64,000 bases of DNA from Cladocopium goreaui (Eukaryota; Sar; Dinophyceae; Suessiales; Symbiodiniaceae): NCBI GenBank assembly GCA_947184155.2, contig CAMXCT020001705.1, positions 62,001 through 126,000 of the forward strand. Reading direction: 5' to 3'. A program made the translations under genes and the position numbers. Shown in pieces: positions 9,036-21,100 of this stretch; position 1 is the stretch's first letter; the number at the start of each line of letters is the position of its first letter. The notes below the pieces were generated by a model. The model saw only the letters and a program-made list of their open reading frames with translations. It did not search any database and had not been told where the DNA came from.

Positions 9036-12000
9036 CGTTGCCCAAGTGGCTTCCCTGAACCCGCCAGCCATTCCTATCAAGATTAAGAACAGACGCCCTT
9101 CCAGGTCTTTTCAGACATGCAATATGTTTATGCCCGCCAAACATCACCAAACGACATCATCAGCCGTGGAAAATGAGAATGATTCAAATATACTCAAATT
9201 CAATTTTCGACATTTCAACCACAATTTGCTGACCAAAAAAAACTCCTCCGAGTTTTCGGCTGCCATGGCTGTGAAGGAGGGTTGGTTGCTGAAGAGAGGT
9301 CCAGCAGTGGATAGTGCTCGGAGTCCACAGTGGTGTGTTCGGACCTCGGCGGTGTCCAGCAACATGGCTATAGGCTGAGTATGATGGGCCCCCAAAAAGT
9401 GAGGTAGTCTGGGTCTTTATGGGTAGCTGATGATAGTTTATGATAGTTTCTTCACATATGGGTTTGTCCCAGACTGGGGCAACAGCAACAACAGCAACGG
9501 CAGCAACAGCAGCAACAGCAGCACCAGCAAGAGCAGCAACAACAGCAGCAGCAGCAACAACAACAACACATGCAGCGTGCTTAAGAGTAGCCATGGTTCA
9601 ATAAACTTCGAACAAGCTACGACCAATCTTGTTTGGAAACCGATACCTTGGTGTCAAGGGAGACACAGGGTGCTGAAGCAATGATATCGTGGGACTTAAG
9701 TTGGGTAGATGAAGAAGAGGAAAAGTAATGAGCGGATAGTGACAGTGTCATAAAGAAAATTCAAGAAGCCATCACACACACAACGGTATATTTCGTTATA
9801 TTTGATGTATCATACTATATATTATATGGATACACATGGATCTAGATGCAGATATGAAATAGATCGAACTAGTATACCATACTGTATATAGTATAAAGAA
9901 ATAACACATTGCATGGCATAGATAGATACCCCACACCCCTTTTGATTGGGAAGTCAATGGTAAAGATGGCCCCTGCAGCTCAACCATTTGGCTTTCAATT
10001 ACATCACCCTCCTAAAAGGTGTATGATAAATATATCTCCCCAAAATTGAATCGGATGGTACTCATTGACATTTTAGCTTTGCACATTCATATGGTCCAAC
10101 GAGGTCTTGGACCAGAATGGCTTCAAATGTTTCGCTGATAGCCTGCAGCTCAGTTGGGGTGGAGCAGTGGCAGTCTGAGTTCTTTTGTGCCTATTTTATC
10201 GGGCGCAAAAAAAAGGAAACATGACCCGTCCATTTGCTGTTTCATGAAGACGCCTTGAATTGACCACCCACTTGCCATAGAATGGTCGCTGATCGTTGCA
10301 TAAGAATCATCATGTTAGCCGCAAGGTGACCAGCAGGTCGTGACTTGCGAACTCGCTTTGGGACCAGGCCGGGCCAGTCTCGCTTGAGATGGAAAACACA
10401 TGGGAAGCTGGATGATATCTACTGGTAGCTTAAGAACACAAGGGATGATGTGCACAAAATCACGCATAGATCTGGAAACACAAGTGGAAACACTATTGAG
10501 AAATATTGGGTGTCCAAAATCGATCTGTGATAGAGGGATATGGATATGAGGTGGTGGACACTGGTTGTCAAAGATATGTGGAAATGACATGTTGTAGGAT
10601 GATCCACAAACGCTCAGTTTCCGGGTTTATCACTTAATCCGACTGGCCGTTGCAGTATGATCATGATGGCCAACAGTTTTGTTCCTTCTTTCAGTACTTG
10701 TCCCGGAGGCAAGTTTTGCGAACCGTTCCATTGCTTCGGAAATATGTTATTATCCAATGCATGGGTGGTGCATCTTGTTTTTCTTCTTTGAGGATATGTT
10801 TGGCAATTATGATTTATAATATAATAATATATAATATAGTATCAATATAATATGATATTATAGTATATGATATAATAATATAATATCATATTGTGTAATA
10901 TAGTATTATACTATACTATACTATACTATATGATATTATATGATATTATATATGCTGCACATACGTATATTATATATACCATATTTTATTATATGTTAAA
11001 TTCCATATTATGTCTATGGTACATGCTGTTTTACATATCATTGTATATTATATTATATACTACATATAATATATTATATTATATTATATTATATTTTATT
11101 ATATTATATTATATTATATTTTTATGTTATATTACATTTTATATTATATATCATCTTGTGTATTGTATATTATATTGTAATATATATGTATATATATATA
11201 TATATGTTTTTTTAAGTATTATTATATTTACACTGCACTTTATTGTATTATGTTATATTATATTATATAACATTGCATTTCATGTTGTAGTATATTATAA
11301 TATATTACAGTATATACATGTGTGTATTATTGTTATTATTATTTTTATCATTATTATTATTATTATGTATTTATTATTATATAGCATTTTTGCATGTCGC
11401 TGCTCCATGGTGCCCTTTTTTATTTGCCCTTCCAGGAAGGGGCCCTTCCTTCATATGAATTGATCATCTGGTGGAATTTTCAGCCTAAAGCCAAATGGAG
11501 TGGGGATGAACAAAAAATTGATGGTTTATAATGGAACATCCTACAAAAATGGATGATTTAGGGGTACCCCCATTTTAGGAAACTTCCAAATATCCCCTTA
11601 TAGCCCTTACAGTACACACACAGACCTGACATATGGTAGGTAACTCCAATTCAGGTTCCTGGAATGGTCCTTGATTTGGGTAGATTCTGTGTCTATGCCC
11701 GTTGCCTGTCAGGTTCCCGGGCTTGCAGGTTCGCCAACATCAGGGCACCAGGAGTCCGGTTAATGACGGAAGATGCCTAAAGATCATTAAACACGATGTG
11801 GTAATGATAATGTATGTTAACATGCTTGGTACCAATACCAGTGGTCGCATATTTATGACATTTTATGACAGTCACAGTGTCAGTAAGTAGTAGCAATTGT
11901 ACTGCCTCGCCATGTATATTTGCCTGACCGTCCAGCTTGGAAATCCTCCAGGAGACTCACCAAAGCATCGGCGTCTCGGTGGGCACAAAACTTGGGATTG

Positions 12001-13585
12001 AACCACACACCAATGAGGGACCAACGACTTTACTCCCCAAACTGGAAATTCACCACCTTTAAAAGGGGACAAAAGGGGACTAAGGCCTCAGAAAGAATGG
12101 AAAATATCGATCATATCGATAATATGTTGGTTTTCTCTGCCTTACCTGACATGATGACATGATCCCGATGTTGACTACCCACCAGTAAACTGCATAAAAA
12201 CAGTCATGGAAAATACCCTCTGTAAACTAACACAACTATGGAAAATCACCATGTTTAATGGGAAAATCCACTATAAATGGTCATTTTATGTCATTTTCAA
12301 TAGCTATTTTGACATAACCAGAGGGTATCACATCCAGAATCTGTAGATCATTTCTTAGGGACAAGCATGGATGTACATAGCTTGCAAAGGCGCGATTTGT
12401 TGATCCCAGGAAGGAGAAACCCTCGGGTTTCGTCGTGGAGGTGAATGTGGCCCTGCCAAAGCAGCGCAGAGACATGGGCTACTTCGATGTGACTGGAGCT
12501 GCATCAAATCTCTCAGATTGTTTCGTGGTGATATGGGGATGGGTCAAAACCCTGGTACCTAGTGAACCCCAAAATAGCTGGGATTTTATGGATGTTCGTC
12601 CCACTAAAAATGTATCTATAGGTATTGACCCATACCCATATTTCATGTGCAGATTGTTTCATGGTGATATTTCATGGGGATACTGTACATAACCAACTTG
12701 ATATGATATGTGGGTATGTCATTTATGGGTTTGAAATTTACGAGGTAGCCATAAAATAGCAGCATACAGCTGCTTTGAAACTTGATGCTATACCATGGGA
12801 TCTGGGGTTACCCTATTATGCAGACATACCCATCTCCCAACCATGGCAAAGACCAAGAAAATGGGACTTCGGGGACTCCAAAATGGATACCCACTATAGT
12901 AAACAGGACATTCCCGTTTGGAGTATTAGAGGAGAGTCTTCTGCGTGTGCCGAAGCATTGTCACAGATGTACTTTGTTTAGTGGTAAGCCCGGGGTAACC
13001 TCTCCAATTTTGGGATACTAAGAAAATTGGCAACTCAAAGAGTTGGGGACATCAGAATAGAGGTAATATCTCCGAAGCATCAGCACCTCCAACTGCCAAA
13101 TATCTTATTCTGCAGGCAGAGGAAGGAGAGATTGTGACTGAGTGGCTGGCTGCCATTGAAGGCCCGAGTTTGGGGGTGGCGGAAACCAGGCACAGGTACA
13201 TAGCCCGCACATTATCATAAACCAGCCAGAGGTCTGAGCACTCCTGAAGCAAATTGCCAAGCGCCAAAGTCTCGCATTGGGATGGTGATTGATAACCATT
13301 TACCATTTACCCTCTGGTAAATTAACATAGCTATTGAAAATTGCCATTTATAATGGATTTTCCCATTAAAAATGGTGATTTTTCATAGTTATGTTAGTTT
13401 ACCAGAGGGTAACCATTTACTATAAAGAATTCCATCCCAAGACCCATCTGATTTGTGATTTTTGTTGGCCTTTGGAATGGTGGTCAAGCCTAGTCAAGCC
13501 ATCCACTGGAAAAATCACCCCACCTCGTCCCGAGGTTGGGTGAAAGCTTCCACGTGGCACCCTGGCGATTTCGTGCCTTCGCATG
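9036..13585 (+). CDS. PH-domain protein, multi-exon model
   Basis: Exons: 9036-9104 (VAQVASLNPPAIPIKIKNRR); 9253-9332 (AAMAVKEGWLLKRGPAVDSA...PQ, with a Trp codon split by the GT at 9333); possibly 10695-10745 (YLSRRQVLRTVPLLRKY); 12390-12488 (ARFVDPRKEKPSGFVVEV...MGYFD); 13056-13195 (...AKYLILQAEEGEIVTEWLAA IEG...); possibly 13535-13585 (LGESFHVAPWRFRAFA). KEGWLLKRG is the typical first PH strand, the 12390 exon fits the middle strands, and LQAEEGEIVTEWLAAIE fits the last strand and the C-terminal helix with its conserved Trp. PH domains bind phosphoinositides or proteins at membranes. Phases agree between 12488 and 13056 and between 13195 and 13535. At least one exon between 9332 and 12390 is missing or mis-drawn, because phases do not join there. 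No gene start or stop was found. Introns contain family A copies 2 and 3 and a family D element. Confidence 0.55.
9481..9570 (+). repeat. (CAG/CAA)n repeat
   Basis: About 90 bp of 'cagcaacaacagcagcagc'-type trinucleotides inside the large PH-gene intron. Read in one frame it gives Ser/Asn runs, and on the other strand Leu runs. There is no flanking coding context. Confidence 0.85.
10800..11380. repeat. (ATATT)n / (TA)n-rich low-complexity block
   Basis: Nearly pure A/T with 'ttatattatattatatt' pentamers and 'ttattattattatt' runs. Long open frames here reflect the scarcity of GC. It lies in the large intron between PH exons. Confidence 0.9.
11527..11592. repeat. Right half of a family C element
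   Basis: 'aaatggatgatttaggggta' followed by 'cccccattttaggaaacttcc' matches the right half of the family C copy at 34982-35095. A matching left end is not seen. Confidence 0.5.
12214..12327. mobile_element. Family A introner-like element, copy 2
   Basis: Runs from 'taccctctgtaaac' to 'ataaccagagggta'. One G of the usual 'ctggtaa' is lost, yet a GT remains at 12222; the AG is at 12320-12321 (100 nt). It ends 62 bp upstream of the PH exon at 12390, so it is intronic. Confidence 0.85.
12530..12647. mobile_element. Family D inverted-repeat element, copy 1
   Basis: Left terminus 'gatatggggatgggtcaaaa' is the inverse of the right 'ggtattgacccatacccat'. The interior contains 'aaaatagctgggattttatg', which recurs at 42800-42820. 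It lies in the intron between the PH exons ending at 12488 and starting at 13056. Confidence 0.65.
13308..13411. mobile_element. Family A introner-like element, copy 3 (best preserved)
   Basis: Runs from 'taccctctggtaaat' to 'gtttaccagagggta', 104 bp. The left 50 bp is almost the exact reverse complement of the right 50 bp. GT at 13317, AG at 13404-13405, 89 nt inclusive. 'accatt' flanks both sides, a possible 6-bp target duplication, though the local sequence is repetitive. It lies in the intron after the PH exon ending at 13195. Confidence 0.92.
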
Positions 13586-13984
13586 GTCCGTGGTTGTGGT
13601 TTGTAGCATCACAAATCGCTGTCACGAAGCATGGTTAGTTCACCCAGTTATGGGATGAATCCGAAATAGATATGGGTGTGAACTAGCCACGTATTAATTG
13701 GCAGGATTTGGAATGTGGATCTTGCCATGTAGCACAGTAAGCCTTCAGCAATAATTATGATGTTATGATAATCAATTACTGTATACCCTGTCAGATCCTG
13801 TCAGCCATTTAATTGACACACTGGGATACCTTGATTACTCAGGGAAACATGCATCCGATTCTGAGGTGTGTGTACGCGAGGCGTTCTGTAGCGACTCCGC
13901 TTCTCGGTTGAAATGGAAGTTCTGGTTGCATCGGTGCAGCATGGTGCGGCACTGAAACCACTTAAGTCACTAAAGGTAGCGGTT

Positions 13985-14272
13985 GAGATTATATACCTGC
14001 ATCTTCAAAATGGTGCTAAAATTCTGCCTTTTTGCTCGAAAAACAGCTTTTCCGAAAGAACAACCTTTTTTTTGCGGAACGGCGTTTTTTGAGATTTTCC
14101 AAATAATTATAATCATTTTGCAACGGCGACATTGCCCGACCAAACGGCGACATTACAACGGCGTTTTTGTTGCAAAAAAAAAGACTTTTCTTTACAAGAA
14201 CGACCAAAATTTCTGCCTTTTGGAGCAACGGCGGAAAAAAGTACCACATGGAAGATGTAGATATAAATAGCA
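13985..14272. repeat. Possible inverted-repeat element with repeated AACGGCG
   Basis: The left end 'attatatacctgcatcttc' is an imperfect inverse of the right end 'gaagatgtagatataaat'. Inside, 'aacggcg' or 'caacggcg' occurs about five times, and 'aaaattctgcctttttg' recurs as 'aaaatttctgccttttg'. The ends match only about 70% by eye, so this is tentative. Confidence 0.4.
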
Positions 14273-14789
14273 CAGTCAGAATGTTTGGTTGAAGCTTGAA
14301 CAACGACCAGGGAATGGGTTGGCTTCCCTGCGCTTCGTTCCAGGTATACAGTCAATGTCCATAGCCGCCAAATGGATGGATTTTCAGGAGCAAAAATTGT
14401 CTTCACGCAATTGCCCAAACATCTCATTGAGTGAGGGGAAACAGTACAAAGACAAGGGAGACCTGATCTAACTGATTCACCCCTCCCCTAGTCAGTCCCT
14501 AGCTCGCAGAAACTTGGCGTTGTTTTTTTCAGCCGTCACTGACATCGGACACTGACCCCCCTTTGGCTGCGGCTCAAAAATAAGTCAGAACGAAAAGTGG
14601 ATGCTTTGTCAAATTGGATGGCGACAAACTATGATAATCCTATTCCTACAGTATTGTATATCTTCATGCTCATAGTTGCCCAATATCCTTGGACTTGTTG
14701 GTTATGTATATCAAATGTTTGGGCTTTTCCCACCACTTAAATTGGACCTTCCGGGGCAGGTGTTGTAGTGGGTACCATCACTCTCCAAG

Positions 14790-15609
14790 AGGCGAATCAG
14801 TTTCTGCCATGGAGTCCGAAAGGAGTTGGCAGTCCAGGTCTTTGGAGATACCGCATATGAAGCTGTCGCGGTCGAGCATGGAAGGAATTCGATTTCAGGG
14901 AGCTCGAGATTGTCTCGGGTGGGTTTGAGTCAAAAGAATTCTGGAAGGAACTCTACCTAATTGATCGCCTTGTTTTTTTGCACGCGCCTCAAACGATCCG
15001 TATTACTGGGATCGCTGGCACCTTCATGAAGGTATTTTTGTCGTTGAGGTGAAGCGTGCAGTGAATCAGCCACCTTGGAAGCAGCCCTTGCGGAACGCCA
15101 GTAGGTATATGGATCCAGCAGAGGCTGAGGACCGTAGAAGACTTTTGGGTGGTTGCTTTAAATATGTCCTTCTTAACCCAGATCTTAACCCAGATCTTGA
15201 CAGTGACCGAGCGTGCTTGCTCCGTGAGCACTATCGGCAGGCTCTCATTGGTTTCAGGGAGTGGGCTGGCGTCAAGGACAATTGGTTGCATGCCTTCATG
15301 ATACTGCATCACGATCTTGTCCCATGGACACTGCACCTCTTTATAGATATCACCATTGACAAAATTGTCAGAGTTTGGTCCACCCTGCATGTGCGTGGGA
15401 CACGTTTCATGGTCCGGGCAATGAGTGAGCTACAGAAGGATGAGTTGGTCAAAACATATGAGTATATCTACGACTTTGAACTTGCAGAAAGTTTGGCTTC
15501 GAATACAACAAGATTGGATTGGGGAGTCACGAACAGCGCAGCGAAGAAGCATCGTGGCGTTTTTTGTGCTTCGAAGTTTAGAGGCTCACTGTATCCCATG
15601 ATTTCCTAA
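14790..15609 (+). pseudogene. Frame-broken coding remnant, family unknown
   Basis: Three frames in succession look coding. First comes VRKELAVQVFGDTAYEAVAV. A shift near 14880 leads to KEFDFRELEIVSGGFESKEF then WKELYLIDRL. A second shift near a run of seven T at about 14973 leads to a frame open from 14965 to the TAA at 15607-15609 (...DPYYWDRWHLHEGIFVVEVK R... then QALIGFREWAGVKDNWLHAF...). No introns interrupt about 270 codons, which is unlike the other genes here and suggests a retrocopy or mobile-element origin. Indel errors at the homopolymer could explain one break. I do not recognise the protein, and the composition (Trp-, Asp- and Leu-rich) gives no clear domain. Confidence 0.4.
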
Positions 15610-16040
15610 ACACTCATACGAACCCCGGGTGACTCAGCATTAACCTTTCCAATGACTGGCCATGCATCAACCAATCTACCACTAATCCACTTGCATCACC
15701 AAGGAAGTGCAGGTGCCTCTGAAGCCTGGTCAGCACCTTGCCAGACATCAGGGGTCCAGGGGCCTGCAACTGTGTGGGAACGTTGGTACTATGCCCCTTT
15801 CTTCGAGCCAAAGAATTGCTCCTAAATGCAACAAAATAATCCGCAAAAGTATGTAAAAGTCAGATTTTGGTGCTCCATGATGGATATAGCCGCCATTTTC
15901 TCCCATTTTTTTGTTGCCATTGGATATAAAAAAAAAGTGGAGTTGCTTTAAGGCTTGAGGATACCAGCAGATATGGGTCATGGTCATCACCACCAAAGTC
16001 ACATTTATACTTGTAGTCACTCTCTTCACTACTGCTGCCA
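15610..16040. other. Spacer without a supported gene
   Basis: Both strands show short open stretches around 15650-15760 (on the minus strand, LTRLQRHLHFLGDASGLVVD), but neither has convincing splice context. A run of nine A at about 15930 is the only other feature. Confidence 0.35.
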
Positions 16041-16079
16041 CCGCCACCGCAGCTGTCCTGCTGTTCCTGCTGCTCCTGC

Positions 16080-16655
16080 TGCTCCTGTTGCTCCTCCGCC
16101 TCATCATCCTCATCCTCCTCCTCCTCCTCCTCATCGTCCTCATCATCCTCATCATCCTCATCGTCCTCATCCTCATCATCATCATCATCATCATCCTCCT
16201 CATCGTCCTCATCGTCCTCATCATCCTCATCATCCTCATCGTCCTCATCATCCTCATCATCCTCATCGTCCTCATCCTCCTCATCATCATCATCATCCTC
16301 CTCATCATCATCATCCTCCTCATCGTCCTCATCATCCTCATCGTCCTCATCGTCCTCATCATCCTCATCATCCTCATCGTCCTCATCCTCATCATCATCA
16401 TCATCCTCCTCATCGTCCTCATCGTCCTCATCGTCTTCATCGTCCTCATCATCCTCATCATCCTCATCGTCCTCATCCTCCTCATCATCATCATCATCAT
16501 CATCATCCTCCTCATCGTCCTCATCGTCCTCATCGTCCTCATCGTCCTCATCGTCCTCATCATCCTCATCATCCTCATCGTCCTCATCCTCCTCCTCATC
16601 ATCATCATCATCATCATCCTCATCATCATCATCATCATCATCATCCTCATCCCCT
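16080..16655. repeat. (CTCATC)n-type microsatellite, about 575 bp
   Basis: Imperfect 'tcatcctcatcgtcctcatc' trinucleotide/hexanucleotide array. It contains no stops in several frames on either strand, giving His/Pro, Leu/Ile or Met/Arg runs of over 190 residues. I read it as non-coding and lying just upstream of the exon at 16729. Confidence 0.92.
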
Positions 16656-16728
16656 TGCTTTTGAAGGCAAGTATGAGTGGGGTTGCCATGGGTTGCCCTT
16701 GCTCCACCAGGCTTCCCACATCTTTCAG

Positions 16729-17316
16729 ATCCTTAGGTACGGTCTTGTCGTCGAGGTGGATGGAGACGGGGACACCAAAGTGGATTTTCCTGGCATGGAA
16801 TATCGGCAATGGGCTCCGCGGCTGGCAGTTGGAGCAGTTGGGCGCGGTTTGCCCACTTATTTGAAGGTTCTATGGATCGGGGCATCCGAAAATGGATGCT
16901 TAATCCCATTAAAATGGATGATATGTGGGTACTACCACTTAAATTTATGGCAATCTGAATGTCCATCAAGATTTTGTGTTAAGTATGTTCAAGAGAGATA
17001 AGATAGGCTCTTATCATCTCTTATCCATGTATCAATGTGTATCCGGTTACCTTGGGCTGCGATTGCTACTGATCCCATCCGCCTTCCGAGGTCTTGGAAA
17101 AGAACCAGCACAAAATTCGCCTGGAGAAAGACCTGGAACCCAAAGAAGTCTTCCTTGCGTCTCGCCTGGGTGATTGGGGGTTTAGATGCTCAACCAGCCT
17201 TGAGGGAAGTATGCCTATAGTTGATGTTGGTTTAATCTTGTCCAAAGATCGGGACACTGATTTTTTGTTAAGCCCTCGTTTCCTGGCTAAGCTTTGTGGT
17301 TGCGCTTCAATTGGGC

Positions 17317-17354
<38 letters not shown>

Positions 17355-17848
17355 CGCTAGTGGATTTACCTTTCATTGGATAATTAGTGTTTCGTGATTA
17401 GTAAGTGGGGTACTGTATCCCACTGAGCTGACTCTAGTAACATCTGAGTTTGTCCGAAAATAGGCTACCCCAAATTCCCGTTGTTAATCTTAATTTTCCC
17501 TATGAAAGCGGTGATAACTTGGAATCATATAACTATACCGGAGCCATTTTAAGGTTCACACGTTCCCAAATCCTTGAACATTTATTGATTTTATAAATAT
17601 ATTATGTAGTTGAATCTCCCATATGTTTTTGTTTGATCAAACAATTCGTTGCATGGTTCAAAATATGATCAAATATCACAGTGTTTATGGTTAAACAATG
17701 TTAAAGCACCATGTTTAAAGGATGAATTCCCCTCAGTGAATGCAAGCCTTCCGCGGTTGAGGAAATTGTGCCCCAAAATGACGTCATCATGCACTGGGCC
17801 TTGCGGATTGGCACTTCTCGTATCTCCCGCTGCGCCTTGTCGGCCTAA
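16729..17848 (+). CDS. MIB/HERC2-like repeat protein, C-terminal three exons
   Basis: Exon 16729-16846 follows a strong acceptor (cccacatctttcag) and encodes ILRYGLVVEVDGDGDTKVDF then PGMEYRQWAPRLAVGAVGR. The run GLVVEVDGDGDTKVDFPG...W resembles the short SH3-like MIB/HERC2 repeats found in ubiquitin ligases. Exon 17091-17179 encodes VLEKNQHKIRLEKDLEPKEV then FLASRLGDW, and joins in phase to the terminal exon 17737-17848 (ECKPSAVEEIVPQNDVIMHW then ALRIGTSRISRCALSA, TAA at 17846). The first and second exons do not join in phase, so an exon between them is probably missed. A family C-like fragment lies at 16877-16935 in that intron. Confidence 0.5.
16870..16940. repeat. Family C-like fragment
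   Basis: 'catccgaaaatggatgctta' followed by 'atcccattaaaatggatgat' and 'atgtgggtac' resembles the middle and right half of family C. The termini are not intact. Confidence 0.35.
17318..17353 (+). repeat. (GAT)n microsatellite
   Basis: 'gatgatgatgatgatgatg' for about 36 bp, within the intron between exons 17091-17179 and 17737-17848. Confidence 0.9.
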
Positions 17849-18129
17849 TGATGATGTAACTTAACTCATGTCTTCAATATACAATAATATTACAATATAT
17901 ATATATATAGAGAATTACACTAACAGTATACCATTTTGCTGTATGAGCAAAGATCATTTCACCGTCACGGAAATGCCAAATGACCAAATATGGGACGGAA
18001 ATAAGTCCTTCGTTCGTTGTTTATGACCCCATGATTACACTTAGAGACTCTTGGGCACTGCAAGACAAGTACCTATGAACCAGCCAAGGCTATGAGTTTG
18101 AAGCTGATGGGGTCTGCATGTCCTGAGAG

Positions 18130-21100
18130 ACCTTGCTACACAAGGGCTACGACATCACCAAGCAGCGTCTAGGCACGGCTGCGTGGCAGCCTTCAGGTTT
18201 TTGGTCAACCTCTCCCTAAAAAACATCTGGCCCCCCAAATAAACACATCCAGGAAAACCTAGGTTTCTGAGGGGGAGAGGGAGGATTTGATGTGATATTG
18301 GGGGAAGGTATGAAGAATAAGAGATGCCAGTAATACCAGTGTTAGATGAGTGTGCAAACGATCTGTGATTTATTTTTTTCTGTGCTGTTTTTAAAACTAT
18401 GTACACCTGGCCATGGGTCCGTCCCAACAGGTGTGGTGCGCAAGCCGCACCGGGAGATCACCGCGTGGTGCAAACGCTTTGGAGCCGAGAACAGCTACAA
18501 CGCCACGGGCAACGGACTCTTGGGAGGGAAGAACTGCCAGGACGGGGCTTGGGGGGAGGAGCTGGCGGGGTCCAGCCCCGTTATCCCCAAAAAGGCTAGC
18601 CGCTCGTATCTTCGCATCCCCATAATATCCCCTGTGCTTGTGTGAATCCACGCTGCTAGAGTCTGGTTGTCCGGTCTTGGTTTGGGATGAACACCGATTG
18701 ACGAAGATTGGCTCAGATGAGGATGAGGATGAGGATGATGATGGTGGTGGTGATGGTGATGGTGATGATGGTGATGGTGATGGGTTTGCAACCATTTGAA
18801 ACCACCAAACAGTATGGTTACATGTGTGTAAAATCAACCAATTTGGGGTGATTGTGTAATTTAAAAAACATGCGGGTTCCGTCGAACCCACAGGACTTCG
18901 TCGTAGAACTATGTGAATTTTTGGGGCCACTTGGCAACGAGCTGGCGCGGCAATTTCCTAGATTGATTGACAGGTAGAGGTATAATATTAGAATATATTA
19001 CTGTATAATTATGCTTGCAGGTATTCAACTTTGGCAAACCATTTGAAACCATTCATCTTTCATATTGGGGAAGCCAGTTCATTGGGTAGATCGAAGTTCA
19101 CCAAGGATCGACACGGAGCAGCTCCCATACCGACAGGCAGAGAAGGCACCGTGGATAATTCAACGATGGGCCATGTTTCGTTGGCTAGCTGGTGATCATA
19201 ACTGGGTTATATAAGTTATATACCTTTATCATCCCTTATCACTAGGCCATAATTAGCTGTAATTGAGTTAGTCAACAGCCATGAACTGATTAATCATTGG
19301 GTTATATCCTCTTGTAAAGCCATAAAACAACCAGTCATGTTTGGGGATATAAACCAGTTTCTATCAGCAGTTAACATCAGTTAATCATGGCCGGGGTATC
19401 GGCCGCCGGGATCATCGGGTCTACCTTGGATGGTTCGACAGCAGGGTATCTAAGACAAGCCGTGAGACTTGGTGGTAGCGGTTTGATGGAGGTACCCACC
19501 ATATATTCCAGGCATTCAATAAGGCCTAAATTTCAGGGAATATCCCAACAAAATATGGCCAGAAATATGGTACAGTACCTCCATTTTAGGATCCTTTTTT
19601 ATTCCCATTGTTTTCACTACGTATTGCATGTATAGCCTGAGATCATCCTGCAAAGGACACTGATGCTTGTAGGGGAAATCATCCCAATAATGCTTGTGCA
19701 TGGCTCATGGCTCATGGTTCCATTGTATGACAATTCGTTCAGATATATTCTGGATGGATACACCGTAAATTTGGGCAAAGGAAACTTAATTTACCATTAT
19801 ATGTGGCATGTTGTCGTAGGTTATCTCCAGAATTCCCCGTCAACAATCTAACATTACCTTCTGGAGAAAACAAATGAGGCTGCGGACCGAAGAATCCTGA
19901 CGTAACAAGATGGTATGAACAAATTTGGTTAAAATATTTTCGTTTTGTAAATGGTCTACTTGTTTTTTTCACTCGCTGGGTAAGCTGGATGAATGGTCTC
20001 AATATTCCTAGCCATGTAAAAGGAACATGTGCATATCTCAATAGGATGACAGTCGTAACTCAGTAACTCACAGGGCTGCTTTTTCGCTTTGCCATGTTAC
20101 TTGTAGTTGGATATCCTTAAAGTTGGGCTATAGAATAGTTGGATAGTTGCAGAACTGCATCCACAGTGTGGCACAGTGGAATCTGAGTGGAAAGGCCACT
20201 CCCACCTGCCTGGGGATGGAGCAGGTGAAGACCGTGTTGGGCGCCGGCGCGTTGGTGGCCGCTGATGCGGCTCTAGGTGCCTGGTGTTTCACGATTTTTC
20301 CCGGAGGATGATTAGTTTGGGGGGTAAAATATGAGGTGTTTAACATGTTTTTAACCATCAACATATGGTGATATCAGTGGATATAACTGCTGAATGATGG
20401 GTGATGATTAGTGATTTCACCATAGTGAACCATTATTTACTTAAAGTCTTAAACATATGGAATCTCATTGATACATGATGATTGTGGGGTTATACAATGA
20501 ACTGGGAAATCCGTTCTCAACCAACCAGTATGACGACAGAAGGCTTTGAACACGGCTCAATGAAACATATTGGCGCCAAACCCTACGTTCGTCCGCCGCA
20601 AATACTTGTCACCCGAGGATGAACGAAAACACAGGCTATATGCATCTATATGCAGCTATATTGGCTCTTATGCTTTCAGGATTTATGGTTTCAGAGTTTC
20701 AGGTTTGAGCATGACAAAGGATATACGGGATCGGTTGTGGACAAAAGTAGGGTTGCAGCGAGATACATTGTCATGTAATGTGTACCAAGCAACAATGATG
20801 TGGCTATGTGATTTTGCCGTCGATTGAGCAACGATATTATTAATTATATAATATTATATAATATTATATAGCCAATATGTATAAAATTGTTCATAGAATG
20901 TATATGAACAACAGACCCCAAAACCTTGGTAATTAAACCCGCTGATAAACATGTTTTCAATGTTGGAACACGCATCTCGAAATGGGTTCATTGTGACAAT
21001 TACCATTTAACCGTTGAAGAATAACCATTCTTTGGCCAACTTGGTAGTTGGTAATCATTAATAGCCCATTTAGTCAGTCATTTGACCCACCGGTTCCAGT

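Noticed and set aside
10891..11463. 190-codon + strand frame
   Set aside because: It lies in almost pure A/T sequence and encodes only Tyr, Ile and Leu runs.
15748..16809. 353-codon minus-strand and 348-codon plus-strand frames
   Set aside because: They depend on the trinucleotide array. Only the part at 16729-16846 on the + strand has domain-like sequence and splice sites.
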